From a virus: 28,847 nt of DNA. The notes below the pieces were generated by a model. The model was not told where the DNA came from. It saw nothing but the letters and a program-made list of their open reading frames with translations, and searched no databases. How positions within the stretch are numbered: position 1 is the stretch's first letter; every line of letters starts with the position of its first letter. The stretch lies in IMG/VR virus record IMGVR_UViG_3300025413_000097, positions 1-28,847 of that record; one strand, written 5' to 3'. Of this stretch, positions 13,325-19,789 are shown in pieces. The position numbers were made by a program, and so were the translations under genes.

Positions 13325-15733
13325 TTATGCCGCGGTTGGCGGTCTTGGTGGATTTGCTATGCTGTTCACTGATCCGACTTGGTCGGGAGTCTTTGACTGA
13401 TACTGGTTTTGGAGCATGGTTTCTTTCGCTACACTAGTTGGTCGCTGACCTCCACCGCGGTGATGTGCGGCGGCAGGTGCAACCTCTGGAGGCGGAGGAG
13501 TTCCATGTCCGGCAGTCAAATGCTTGTGAGCCTCTTTCAGTGCCTGCTTGTATTTTTCAATGGCCTGCTTTGGTGCGCCCTTGGCCTGTGCCGCCTCAAC
13601 ATGGCCTGCAAAGTGTTGCATGGCTTTAGCAAGCGGTACTGATCCCTCTGGAGTTAACCCTCCGGCAGGGATGTTGGCAATGACTGGAATCAGCTTTTGC
13701 ATCATCGTGTCGAGGTGAACGATGTCGTTATCCCTCGGAGATACTGGTATCTCCTGACCCGCAATGATTGACTGAAGCTCAAGGATTTGTTGGCGAGTTG
13801 CCTCGATGGCAAGTGCCTCAACCTGATCCTTCGGCAGAATGACTGCGTTGGCAACATTTTCGCCCAGCTTTCGGCTCCAATCCAGCTTGAGTAATTCATC
13901 CTGATTGACGTTCGGATTGCCCGTGTAGCGTTGGATGAGTGAGTCCAGAACGACGTTGTCTTGAGGAGTCGTGTCCTGAAGAAGCTGGCTGGCAGGTGAG
14001 TAAGCGATCAAAAGGATGTCGGACGGAGGTAGGTTGCGCTCCAGCATATTCAAGCAAGTGTGAATTGCGTCTTCGTCCAAGTGTTCAGGAACCTCAAAGG
14101 GAACTAGGAACTTTGGCATCTCCATCATCGAACGATCAAAGGCGTCCACAACTTCACGGCGCGCCCAAACGGCGTTAGGCTCTGTCTGGCGAGCCATGTC
14201 CAGCATCGCCTTGAGATCAGCCGCCGCCTTAATGTGTTCAGGATGGCAAATACCGCGTTGCATCCTCTCAACTGCCTGTGAGAATTGGCGGGAGAATCGC
14301 ATCAGGATTCCCTCGCGCAGTTGGTTCTCAATAGCGGCTGTCCTATTGACTTCCGACGCCGTTTTCTTTTGTCCCTGCGTATCCGCGGGAGTTGATGGCA
14401 AGAATGTGCCGACTTGGATTTCTGCTAGGCCGGAAATGAATTGATCCAACTTCAGGAAGTTTTCCACATCAGAGGCGAATGATTGAGGGATGACCTCGTA
14501 ACCCTCTGCAACATATGCAACAGGGTGCATGACCGATAGAGGAGCAACTCCAGTCTTGGCGTTTGGCCCCTTCTTCAATAGCAACAGACCCTTGAGGTAT
14601 GCGTCATCCACGGCAAGGTTGCGAGCTTTCTCGACGGCGACATGGGTATTGTAAAGATCACGGCCTGCTCCGCGGCTAGACATCAGATTGCCGGATCCAA
14701 TCTCTACGCTGAATAGCGCGAGACACTCACTCATCTTGTTGTAGCGATCTACCTGCGTGCAGATTTCCTGACCGCTCTTGTCATCAAATAGGTATCGGCT
14801 GATCTTGCCGTGAGGTTCACGAACGAGGATCTCGCCCAGTTCGACGTACTTCGCGTCGTTCTCATAACTCGCGCCGTAGGAACCTTCGCGGATCCAATCC
14901 TCATACCTACGAGCGTCGTCGTCAGCATCAAGTGTCCTGCCAGCAGGGATCGCGTTGTTGATACTCTGGACAAGGTGATGAATGTGCCATCCAGCGGATG
15001 CCGAAAGCTCTGGGTTTTCCAACACAGGAAGCAATTCAGCGATCTGATAGCGTCTCTTTCGCGCCCAGATCGGCGTCTGGTCAGTTTGTTGGGGAGTCTC
15101 AATGGAGAAGAAGGTGTAATCTTGTCGAAGGAATTCAGGCTTCCAGTCGCGCAGATCGTCCCAGCACATACCGCAGAATCCGAATGTCGTATTCTCATGG
15201 ACAACCTGTGCCACAAGATCGTCGAATCCCTTCCACCCGCGGATGCACTTCGTAATCTCCTCGCGGAATACTTTAGTCTTATTCTCGGCGTCGATACTCT
15301 CAATCGGATACTCGGCAAAGGTAAGCGTAGCCGCCGTCTCAATTACCTGCCGGAATGGAGGCTGGATCCGGCTGATCATCGTCGAAATGAATCCCGTCGG
15401 CCTATTCGATCTCCAGTTCTGACCCATCGACTCCAATTTCTTGGCGTTGTATGGAGGCTCGTTATTGAGTTTTTTCTGAATCAGTTGATTCTTCTTGTTA
15501 CGCTCGACATTCTGTTGCTTTAGCCGCCTGTAGGCACTATGCGCCTGTGTGGCGTCCTTGAATGTCCGGCGTACCTGAAGGGTATCTGGATCTATTGTGT
15601 CAAGATTCCCAATATCTGGGTCAACCACATCGAGGTCAAGAATGCGTGGTTTATCATGCGCGTCAGCAATTCTTGCGGATTTATTTGCAAATGCATCTGT
15701 AATTTTCGGAGGAAGTGGTTTTAGGTTTGCCAT
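13325..15733 (-). CDS. Portal protein (probable)
   Basis: The 802-residue product is the size of podovirus-type portals. I start it at ATG 15733 (MANLKPLPPKITDAF) after TATCTAATT; an earlier in-frame start would run 19 bases into the preceding gene. Visible features are a mixed N-terminal domain, a central part with YTFFSIETPQQTDQTPIWARK and DDKSGQEICTQVDRYNK strands, and long C-terminal helices. The end is a disordered Pro/Gln-rich tail (GHGTPPPPEVAPAAAHH). The order TerL, portal, scaffold, coat is classical. Portals form the dodecameric DNA gate of the capsid. Lack of a short diagnostic motif keeps the call below certain. Confidence 0.75.
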   Translation of the reverse strand: MANLKPLPPKITDAFANKSARIADAHDKPRILDLDVVDPDIGNLDTIDPDTLQVRRTFKDATQAHSAYRRLKQQNVERNKKNQLIQKKLNNEPPYNAKKLESMGQNWRSNRPTGFISTMISRIQPPFRQVIETAATLTFAEYPIESIDAENKTKVFREEITKCIRGWKGFDDLVAQVVHENTTFGFCGMCWDDLRDWKPEFLRQDYTFFSIETPQQTDQTPIWARKRRYQIAELLPVLENPELSASAGWHIHHLVQSINNAIPAGRTLDADDDARRYEDWIREGSYGASYENDAKYVELGEILVREPHGKISRYLFDDKSGQEICTQVDRYNKMSECLALFSVEIGSGNLMSSRGAGRDLYNTHVAVEKARNLAVDDAYLKGLLLLKKGPNAKTGVAPLSVMHPVAYVAEGYEVIPQSFASDVENFLKLDQFISGLAEIQVGTFLPSTPADTQGQKKTASEVNRTAAIENQLREGILMRFSRQFSQAVERMQRGICHPEHIKAAADLKAMLDMARQTEPNAVWARREVVDAFDRSMMEMPKFLVPFEVPEHLDEDAIHTCLNMLERNLPPSDILLIAYSPASQLLQDTTPQDNVVLDSLIQRYTGNPNVNQDELLKLDWSRKLGENVANAVILPKDQVEALAIEATRQQILELQSIIAGQEIPVSPRDNDIVHLDTMMQKLIPVIANIPAGGLTPEGSVPLAKAMQHFAGHVEAAQAKGAPKQAIEKYKQALKEAHKHLTAGHGTPPPPEVAPAAAHHRGGGQRPTSVAKETMLQNQYQSKTPDQVGSVNSIANPPRPPTAA

Positions 15734-15735
15734 AA

Positions 15736-16314
15736 TTAGATATTTACCCAGCAATTCGATGGCAGATCAGATGGCTTGTGAAGCTCTGACCTGTCAAAGA
15801 AAATAGCCGTCCTGTTGTCATGCCTCATGCTACTGCAACCGCCAAGCATTGGGCTTGTAATCGTGTCTCGACCTTGCCGGACACTTGCAACAAGTCGCTC
15901 GGTTGTTGAGACACAGGAAGAACACCCGCCCCTCCAATTTACATTGTTCGGACAGACATTACAGATTTTTGCGCGAGCCTCTGCCAGCTCGTCTGTAACA
16001 AGCAGGTGCTGTCGATTACTATTTAAGATGTTCTTTCCCCATGCTTGGATGTCATTCCGAAGCTCTGTGGACGCCGTATCAGGGTTGACGCTAGTAATTG
16101 ATACCATGTCAACGCCATGACAGAATGTAGGCCAATTGGAGCAAATGAAGCTATTGATGTCGCCCTCAACATCGCCTGATGGAAGTCCGTTCTCGGCACG
16201 ATAGTTCTCAACAACGCTCTTCAGGTTGTCGTAGCTATGCCCATCCAGCCGTACATCACCATCAATGTAATGCCAGCCGGAAGGCGGAATCATCCCGATT
16301 ATCGGTTTTGCCAT
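15736..16314 (-). CDS. Conserved Cys-rich phage protein next to the portal
   Basis: The 192-residue protein has an N-terminal PPSGWHYIDGDVRLDGHSYD and YRAENGLPSGDVEGDIN, a combination seen in uncharacterised phage proteins near head genes. The C-terminal half holds a Cys cluster, CNVCPNNVNWRGGCSSC (about 118-134), with a further Cys near 159, so it likely binds zinc or a metal cluster. It ends two bases before the portal start, so the two are co-translated. Function is unknown; a head-assembly or DNA-contact role is possible. Confidence 0.65.
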   Translation of the reverse strand: MAKPIIGMIPPSGWHYIDGDVRLDGHSYDNLKSVVENYRAENGLPSGDVEGDINSFICSNWPTFCHGVDMVSITSVNPDTASTELRNDIQAWGKNILNSNRQHLLVTDELAEARAKICNVCPNNVNWRGGCSSCVSTTERLVASVRQGRDTITSPMLGGCSSMRHDNRTAIFFDRSELHKPSDLPSNCWVNI

Positions 16315-16356
16315 TAGGGTGTGATATGTTATTTAGAAGCCAAGGGCAAGTAATAA

Positions 16357-16863
16357 CTACTTTACAAATTCATGATGACATTTGGGACAAATGCACGTTT
16401 CTCTCTCCTTTTCATCCGCTTTCAGGCCATTATCTACTGGTTCTTCAGGAGATCCGATCATTTCTGCCAGTTGTTCGTTGGTGAAGGAAAGTAGCGACAC
16501 ATCAAACTTGGCGTCATTTAACTCGTCAATTTCAACAGAAAGCATATCAAAACTCCATGTTGAGTTGAGTGCCAGTTGATTGTCGGCAATGATGTAGGCT
16601 CGCCGCTGGGTCTCTGTCAGGTGATCCAGCTTGATGCAGGGTACTGAATCCAGTCCTAGCTTCTTGGCGGCAAGTACGCGACCATGACCTGCGATGATGT
16701 CGCACTCGTCCGTAATCAGCACAGGGTTCGTAAATCCAAACTCCTTGATGCTGGCGGCGATCTGACTCACCTGAATGTCGCTGTGAGCGCGGCTGTTCCT
16801 AGCGTATGGTATCAGTTTTTTGACTGCTACCTGCTCAATGTGGGTGGGTGTTTTGATTTCCAT
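16357..16863 (-). CDS. ParB/Srx-fold domain protein with CPKC tail
   Basis: The 168-residue protein (ATG 16863) has a ParB-like N-terminal domain: KKLIPYARNSRAHSDIQVSQ (about 15-34), IKEFGFTNPVLI (39-50), GHGRVLAAKKLG (59-70) and ETQRRAYIIADNQLAL (about 84-99). CTP-hydrolysing ParBs have GERR where this has GHGR, as in phage ParB-like proteins found with methyltransferases or terminases. The C-terminus carries CICPKCHHEF, a possible zinc knuckle. No HTH/KorB-type DNA-binding domain and no partner ParA or methyltransferase is seen in the window. It precedes the portal block and may act in DNA handling or packaging. Confidence 0.75.
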   Translation of the reverse strand: MEIKTPTHIEQVAVKKLIPYARNSRAHSDIQVSQIAASIKEFGFTNPVLITDECDIIAGHGRVLAAKKLGLDSVPCIKLDHLTETQRRAYIIADNQLALNSTWSFDMLSVEIDELNDAKFDVSLLSFTNEQLAEMIGSPEEPVDNGLKADEKERETCICPKCHHEFVK

Positions 16864-16864
16864 A

Positions 16865-17116
16865 TTATAGCCAGACATAGATTGGGGTGAATTCACCGAC
16901 ATACGCGCCTGCGATGTTGTAGTAAAAATGATCTATGGCGTCATTGTATTCCATGCCTTCAGTTACCATTTGATCGACCATCTTGCCAGCCTCGTAGACT
17001 ACGCATCCATCAGTTGTTGCGCCGATCACGCATTCGTCGAAGCCGTCCGCCGTCAGGGCGTCTTCGTTTATCATTCCTGAATCCAGTAGCTCATCTAATT
17101 TATTTGTAGTTGTCAT
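16865..17116 (-). CDS. Conserved phage protein of unknown function
   Basis: The 83-residue protein carries FDECVIGATTDGCVVYEAGKM and VTEGMEYNDAIDHFYYNIAG, then AYVGEFTPIYVW. This is a widely seen small phage protein pattern with no known function. It begins after the long pyrimidine-rich leader that starts at the candidate promoter near 17440, so it is the first gene of the head operon. Its stop is one base from the ParB-like start. Confidence 0.7.
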   Translation of the reverse strand: MTTTNKLDELLDSGMINEDALTADGFDECVIGATTDGCVVYEAGKMVDQMVTEGMEYNDAIDHFYYNIAGAYVGEFTPIYVWL

Positions 17117-17120
17117 AGAA

Positions 17121-17160
17121 GGTTAGAATTGATCACCCAGCGTTAAAAAGAAAAGATAAA
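17121..17160 (-). repeat. Leader block shared with the 19514 leader
   Basis: Just upstream of the gene starting at 17116, the minus strand reads TCTTTTCTTTTTA, then an ACGCTGGGT-like string and AATT. The same succession, with a few differences (ACCAGCTTGGGT), precedes the gene that starts at 19513. The 13-base pyrimidine part is identical. It may be a common leader of two operons. Confidence 0.55.
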
Positions 17161-17198
17161 AAGAAACCCCCCAAAGAAAATAGAAAAGATAAAAGTGA

Positions 17199-17214
17199 GA
17201 TCTGAAATCAGATC
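17199..17214 (-). promoter_or_regulatory. 16-base palindrome in the head-operon leader
   Basis: GATCTGA and TCAGATC are separated by two A bases. On the minus strand a pyrimidine tract (CACTTTTATCTTTTC) follows after two bases, so the structure could be a weak terminator or attenuator before the head operon, or a protein-binding palindrome. Confidence 0.45.
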
Positions 17215-17276
17215 AATATCACATATGACGAAAAGCGTCTCTCATGCCACAGCCCAAGGATTAGCCTGCTCTCAAA

Positions 17277-17339
17277 TCGGAGCGCAATGAGGTTGGAGTG
17301 TGTGTCCTCCGAATTAAGCCGCGAGGGTTATGCGCGGCT
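17277..17339 (-). ncRNA. Hairpins in the head-operon leader RNA
   Basis: Two stems lie in the predicted transcript. AGCCGCG (17317-17323) pairs with CGCGGCT (17333-17339) over a 9-base loop, and TCGGAG (17277-17282) pairs with CTCCGA (17307-17312). The second has counterparts at the outer stem of the RNA near 19557-19646 (also TCGGAG/CTCCGA followed by TTT on the minus strand). Strand is taken from the promoter at 17419-17445, but a plus-strand RNA ending at 17598 would contain the same stems. Confidence 0.45.
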
Positions 17340-17397
17340 CCTGCCTTCGCCAGTGGCTCGACACAATCTCGATTTCCAGTGGTTACGATATCTACTT

Positions 17398-17411
17398 TTG
17401 TGCTGTAGATT
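17398..17411. repeat. 14-base direct repeat, start-proximal copy
   Basis: TTGTGCTGTAGATT here and at 17473-17486 are identical and in the same orientation. This copy covers the expected transcription start of the minus-strand promoter. Repeat starts are 75 bases apart, about seven helical turns, which suits a pair of operators for one protein. Confidence 0.65.
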
Positions 17412-17418
17412 TATTACG

Positions 17419-17445
17419 ATTATCCTTGCGCCACATCATTGTCAA
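17419..17445 (-). promoter_or_regulatory. Candidate promoter bracketed by direct repeats
   Basis: On the minus strand a perfect TTGACA (complement of 17440-17445) is followed after 15 bases by GATAAT (complement of 17419-17424, five of six to TATAAT). The spacing is short of the usual 17, so it may need an activator. A 14-base direct repeat occurs on each side. It would drive the leader and the head operon starting at 17116. Confidence 0.5.
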
Positions 17446-17472
17446 CGGCATATTTTCATCGTTGCGATTCTC

Positions 17473-17486
17473 TTGTGCTGTAGATT
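17473..17486. repeat. 14-base direct repeat, upstream copy
   Basis: Second identical TTGTGCTGTAGATT, upstream of the -35 box of the minus-strand promoter candidate. Together with 17398-17411 it brackets the promoter. Confidence 0.65.
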
Positions 17487-17554
17487 CTCAACTGCTCTCT
17501 CGTCTTTGGGTTGAAGGCGAGAGGGCGTCCATTTTGTTAGTGTGTGCTAGTGCT

Positions 17555-17598
17555 AGACCCTCACTCGTTGTCATGTGCGAGTGAGGGTCTTTTCTTTT
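17555..17598 (+). terminator. Strong intrinsic terminator on the plus strand
   Basis: A perfect 13-pair stem (AGACCCTCACTCG against CGAGTGAGGGTCT, loop TTGTCATGTG) is followed on the plus strand by TTTTCTTTT. No run of T follows on the minus strand, so it works only against plus-strand transcripts, although neighbouring genes are all on the minus strand. Confidence 0.85.
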
Positions 17599-18064
17599 GT
17601 GTAAAGCGCACTTTACTTAAATCGTCGTTGTGTAAAGTAAATGTCGATATCGTGTACATATCAACGCTCTCATGTACAGAAAACGCGGATTCATCGACAT
17701 GACAATATACCCTTGCGGTGATAATTGTGATTTATAACTTATGAATCATACCCAATCAGGTATAATTCGGTGAGCAATCAGGTGTCTACGATCATCAACA
17801 TTTGAGAGATGTCTACGATCTGCTACACAAGTGCAAAGTATGTAGTGTGATCACTACACTTTCTTTATGTAACATGCACAAATTGGTGTAGTGTTTGGTA
17901 TTGCTGACTTATTCTTATTGAATTTGAACCACTAAATACTATTGAATGTGTACTACCAATTGGTAATAAATCGTTTATACTACTTTTGAATAATAAATTT
18001 TGTCAGAAATAGTGTATGCTTTTTCGTCATAGTGTTAAAAATATGTAGCGTTTTTTTTAACAGA
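17599..18064. promoter_or_regulatory. AT-rich non-coding region with many short repeats
   Basis: No credible gene is seen. It holds GTAAAG-CGCA-CTTTAC (17601-17616), two TGTGTAAAG (17598 and 17629), two CAATCAGGT (17753 and 17775), two TGTCTACGATC (17783 and 17810), an inverted repeat TGTAGTG-N4-CACTACA (17841-17858) with an extra TGTAGTG at 17887, and the palindrome TACCAATTGGTA (17954-17965). This density fits an operator array or replication origin; it does not tell which. Confidence 0.5.
17841..17858. promoter_or_regulatory. Operator-like inverted repeat TGTAGTG-N4-CACTACA
   Basis: Perfect 7-base arms with a four-base spacer (TGAT) have the size of a dimeric regulator site. A third TGTAGTG half-site lies at 17887-17893, and TAGTGT recurs at 18010 and 18030. 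No regulator gene that would bind it is present in the window. Confidence 0.5.
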
Positions 18065-18244
18065 TTACTCTGTTAGTTCCGTGCTTAAGATCTTTGCAAA
18101 CCCTCTATACCATTCGTCCATCGTTACCCCATCTAGGGTTTCTATCTGATCATACACTGGCAATTTTGGATCAACCTCATGAGTTGCAGTTGCGTAGTTT
18201 GGGTTAGGAATCCATTTTTGCTTTGGCTTATTTTTAGTTTCCAT
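18065..18244 (-). CDS. 59-residue hypothetical protein
   Basis: This gene opens at ATG 18244, overlapping the end of the coiled-coil gene before it by 11 bases. The product begins METKNKPKQKWIPNPNYATA, then VDPKLPVYDQIETLDGV and DEWYRGFAKILSTELTE. It is not recognised; it is likely cytoplasmic, with a helical C-terminus. Coding sense is supported by the tight overlap, a stop directly before the non-coding region, and ordinary codons. Its stop lies in a TAACAG/CTGTTA inverted repeat. It is the last gene of the coiled-coil cluster. Confidence 0.6.
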   Translation of the reverse strand: METKNKPKQKWIPNPNYATATHEVDPKLPVYDQIETLDGVTMDEWYRGFAKILSTELTE

Positions 18245-18518
18245 ATTCTCGGAGTCCTGCTTGGCAAAGTTCTTCGTGAGCTTTTGCTAATTGGGCTTCT
18301 AGGCTGTAGATCCACTTGGGATCAACAAAGACCTTTCCTTGTTTTAGTTCGGCATTCTCCTCACGGAGTCTTATCAACTCATCATCTTGCTTGTTTATGA
18401 TGTCCTCGTATCGGTCTAGGGACTCACGGAGTCTTGCGACCTCGTTGGTTTTCTCGTCAAGTTGCTTTCTGTACTCAACGCAAGCGTCTAATGCTTTGTT
18501 AAAGGTGTCGGTGTTCAT
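18234..18518 (-). CDS. Coiled-coil protein D of a four-gene cluster
   Basis: The 94-residue protein (ATG 18518, in a TAATG overlap with the previous gene; the longer frame from 18719 only shadows that gene) is almost all coiled coil: LDEKTNEVARLRESLDRYED, then ELIRLREENAELKQG, then SLEAQLAKAHEEL. It shares NEVARLR and the underlying 18-base DNA string with the next three genes upstream. Within the gene, CTCACGGAGTCTT appears twice. No function is known. Coiled coils of this type may oligomerise with each other. Confidence 0.6.
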   Translation of the reverse strand: MNTDTFNKALDACVEYRKQLDEKTNEVARLRESLDRYEDIINKQDDELIRLREENAELKQGKVFVDPKWIYSLEAQLAKAHEELCQAGLREYGN

Positions 18519-18904
18519 TAGGATTGGGTGTCCTTTTGAGAAGGACAGGTTTCGGTGGATGTGTCCTTTTCTGAAGGTTGCTTGCAATCGCAATGGCTGA
18601 ACTTGTGCGTGGTGTTGTGGCAAGCAGGTTTTGCTGGTTCCTCTGGCGTGGGGGCGAGTTCTTCGGAGATTTGTCTCGCGGCTTCTACACCTAAAAAGCC
18701 TCCATAAACCTTTAAGCATTCCAAAGCTCGGTTCAGAAGCTCGCGGAGCCTTGCGACCTCGTTCTCTGCTTCTAGCTTCTGGAACATTTGGTCGTCGGCA
18801 GACTTGTTGGCAATTTCAAGAGCCTCTTGAAGTCTGCTTATCGTAAAGTCTGCAAGAGAATGGTTTCCATTTCCAGTTTCGGAGTGTGTGGTGTTTTGGT
18901 TCAT
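18518..18904 (-). CDS. Coiled-coil protein C of a four-gene cluster
   Basis: The 128-residue protein has a polar start (MNQNTTHSETGNGNHSLADF), a coiled coil including EAENEVARLRELLNRALECL, then a short segment with GFLGVEAAR. The Thr/Ser/Cys/His-rich tail (ACHNTTHKFSHCDCKQPS) could bind a metal. It overlaps its upstream neighbour by ATGA. It is a probable relative of genes A, B and D through the shared heptad. Phage early regions often carry such small coiled-coil proteins with unknown roles. Confidence 0.6.
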   Translation of the reverse strand: MNQNTTHSETGNGNHSLADFTISRLQEALEIANKSADDQMFQKLEAENEVARLRELLNRALECLKVYGGFLGVEAARQISEELAPTPEEPAKPACHNTTHKFSHCDCKQPSEKDTSTETCPSQKDTQS

Positions 18905-19200
18905 TTGTCTGTGTTTTGGAATCCTTCAATGATCCCTGCGTAATGGTTGAGTTGTTTGATGATCGCCTCGGCTTTCTCGGCTCGCTCTTTCCAATGAGCG
19001 GCGAGTTCGTCGCCACGCTTTGCGGCATCCATGACCATTTCTTTGAGCCTCTCGACCTCGTTGTCGAGTGTCTGTGGTTCCTTCCCAGCAAAGAATGTTG
19101 TAGTAGAATTGACGGGTTGTAATGGTTTCATGGATTGATTCTTGCGAATGGTTTCTGCCCCTCGCAGGATTTGGTTAATCTTATCTTGGATTCCGTACAT
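18901..19200 (-). CDS. Coiled-coil protein B of a four-gene cluster
   Basis: The 99-residue protein starts MYGIQDKINQILRGAE one base after the previous stop. It has a central coiled coil (LDNEVERLKEMVMDAAKRGDEL, about 45-66, then AEKAEAIIKQLNHYAG) and no membrane segment. Ala- and Glu-rich heptads and the shared DNA repeat link it to A, C and D. Function is unknown. Confidence 0.6.
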   Translation of the reverse strand: MYGIQDKINQILRGAETIRKNQSMKPLQPVNSTTTFFAGKEPQTLDNEVERLKEMVMDAAKRGDELAAHWKERAEKAEAIIKQLNHYAGIIEGFQNTDK

Positions 19201-19201
19201 A

Positions 19202-19513
19202 TTAGTTGATGTCCTCTGGTTTCACTTCTCGCTTCATGGCGTTGAGTAGATCGCAATGGCGTTGCGCTGTAGTTTCGTCATCAAATGCCGCTTCCATAGG
19301 CCAATCGGCAGTTGTTCCAAGGTTCTCATCCATAAAGTCGATATATTCTCGCATGACTTTGCGGAGCCTCTCGACCTCGTTGGTTTTTTGGGCGAGTTCT
19401 CGCTCTAGCTGGCGGGAGGTTTCTACTGGCACTACAAAGGCCTTTAGGCCCATTGCCTCGCAAGCCTCATCCGTCCTAGGCGTTTGTGTGGTGTCGGTGG
19501 TTGATGTATTCAT
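19202..19513 (-). CDS. Coiled-coil protein A (TPRTDE start) of a four-gene cluster
   Basis: I start this 103-residue protein at ATG 19513 (MNTSTTDTTQTPRTDEACEA). TPRTD followed by ARxLERELAxxxxEVERLR is a common layout of small phage proteins found in accessory regions of many phages. Here it reads TPRTDEAC, then SRQLERELAQKTNEVERLRK, then an acidic part and C-terminal TTAQRHCDLLNAMKRE. It is the first gene after the structured RNA and pyrimidine-rich leader. Function is unknown. Confidence 0.65.
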   Translation of the reverse strand: MNTSTTDTTQTPRTDEACEAMGLKAFVVPVETSRQLERELAQKTNEVERLRKVMREYIDFMDENLGTTADWPMEAAFDDETTAQRHCDLLNAMKREVKPEDIN

Positions 19514-19557
19514 GAAGCTCAATTAAAAACCCAAGCTGGTAAAAAGAAAAGAAAAAA
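19514..19557 (-). repeat. Pyrimidine-rich leader block shared with 17121-17160
   Basis: The minus strand reads TCTTTTCTTTTTA, then ACCAGCTTGGGT and TTTTTAATT before the ATG. The parallel block before 17116 has the identical 13-base pyrimidine string, then AACGCTGGGT and AATT. The match suggests that the two operons have a copied or commonly recognised 5' leader. Confidence 0.55.
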
Positions 19558-19646
19558 ATCGGAGGAGGTTCAGGTCGCTATCTCCTCTGGTTCGCAACAA
19601 TTGGTTGACATCCCCCAGACTTGACCCCTCAATGCCTCCTCCGATT
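19549..19646 (-). terminator. Long-stem terminator-like RNA structure
   Basis: AATCGGAGGAGG (19557-19568) and CCTCCTCCGATT (19635-19646) form a perfect 12-pair stem enclosing 66 bases. On the minus strand it runs straight into TTTTTTTCTTTTC. Inside, TCTGG/CCAGA and CAAC/GTTG can form further helices. It works as a terminator on the minus strand, and the large folded interior suggests a small RNA or an attenuator before the gene at 19513. Confidence 0.65.
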
Positions 19647-19720
19647 ATGATGATTCAACCTAATAAACAGCATCCACTAGGGAACGCCGTTACAGGGTCA
19701 ATCAACCCTAGCAGATACAA

Positions 19721-19748
19721 ATCCTATTCATTTATCAAAAAGTGTCAA
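19721..19748 (-). promoter_or_regulatory. Candidate promoter for the structured RNA
   Basis: A perfect minus-strand TTGACA (complement of 19743-19748) is followed after 16 bases by TAGGAT (complement of 19721-19726, four of six to TATAAT). It lies just downstream of the tRNA gene. A transcript starting near 19714 would end at the long-stem terminator after about 165 bases. It would include AGGGT-TGATTG-ACCCT and an outer CTAGGG/CCCTAG pair. Confidence 0.5.
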
Positions 19749-19789
19749 GCCTTTGTAAACTCGCTAAACTTCCTAAACTCCCTATAAAT

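Larger units (their letters stand above)
18429..19381 (-). repeat. Four spaced copies of an 18-base repeat, one per gene
   Basis: GAGCCTCTCGACCTCGTT at 19364-19381 and 19045-19062 is identical. GAGCCTTGCGACCTCGTT (18746-18763) and GAGTCTTGCGACCTCGTT (18429-18446) differ at two and three bases. They encode NEVxRL(R/K)E-like heptads in four successive genes, at intervals of 319, 299 and 317 bases. Confidence 0.75.

Noticed and set aside
17287-17514. 75-residue plus-strand frame (Cys/Leu-rich with repeated LLCCRF) in front of the plus-strand terminator
   Set aside because: The LLCCRF repeat only mirrors the 14-base direct repeat. The frame has no good start signal, no family, and overlaps the structured leader; a non-coding role is simpler. 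The terminator keeps a plus-strand RNA possible.
17599-18064. CRISPR array or tandem-repeat locus
   Set aside because: Repeats are short, occur in pairs and differ from one another, with no regular spacer pattern.
18519-18719. Extended N-terminus of the coiled-coil gene at 18234 (frame open to 18719)
   Set aside because: The extension is an Arg/His/Thr-rich shadow of the overlapping gene at 18518-18904. ATG 18518 in a TAATG overlap is the better start.
19557-19646. Second tRNA-like gene, because of a long 12-pair acceptor-like stem
   Set aside because: No T-loop (TTCRANY) or anticodon arm fits on either strand. The U-tract after the stem indicates terminator or ncRNA.
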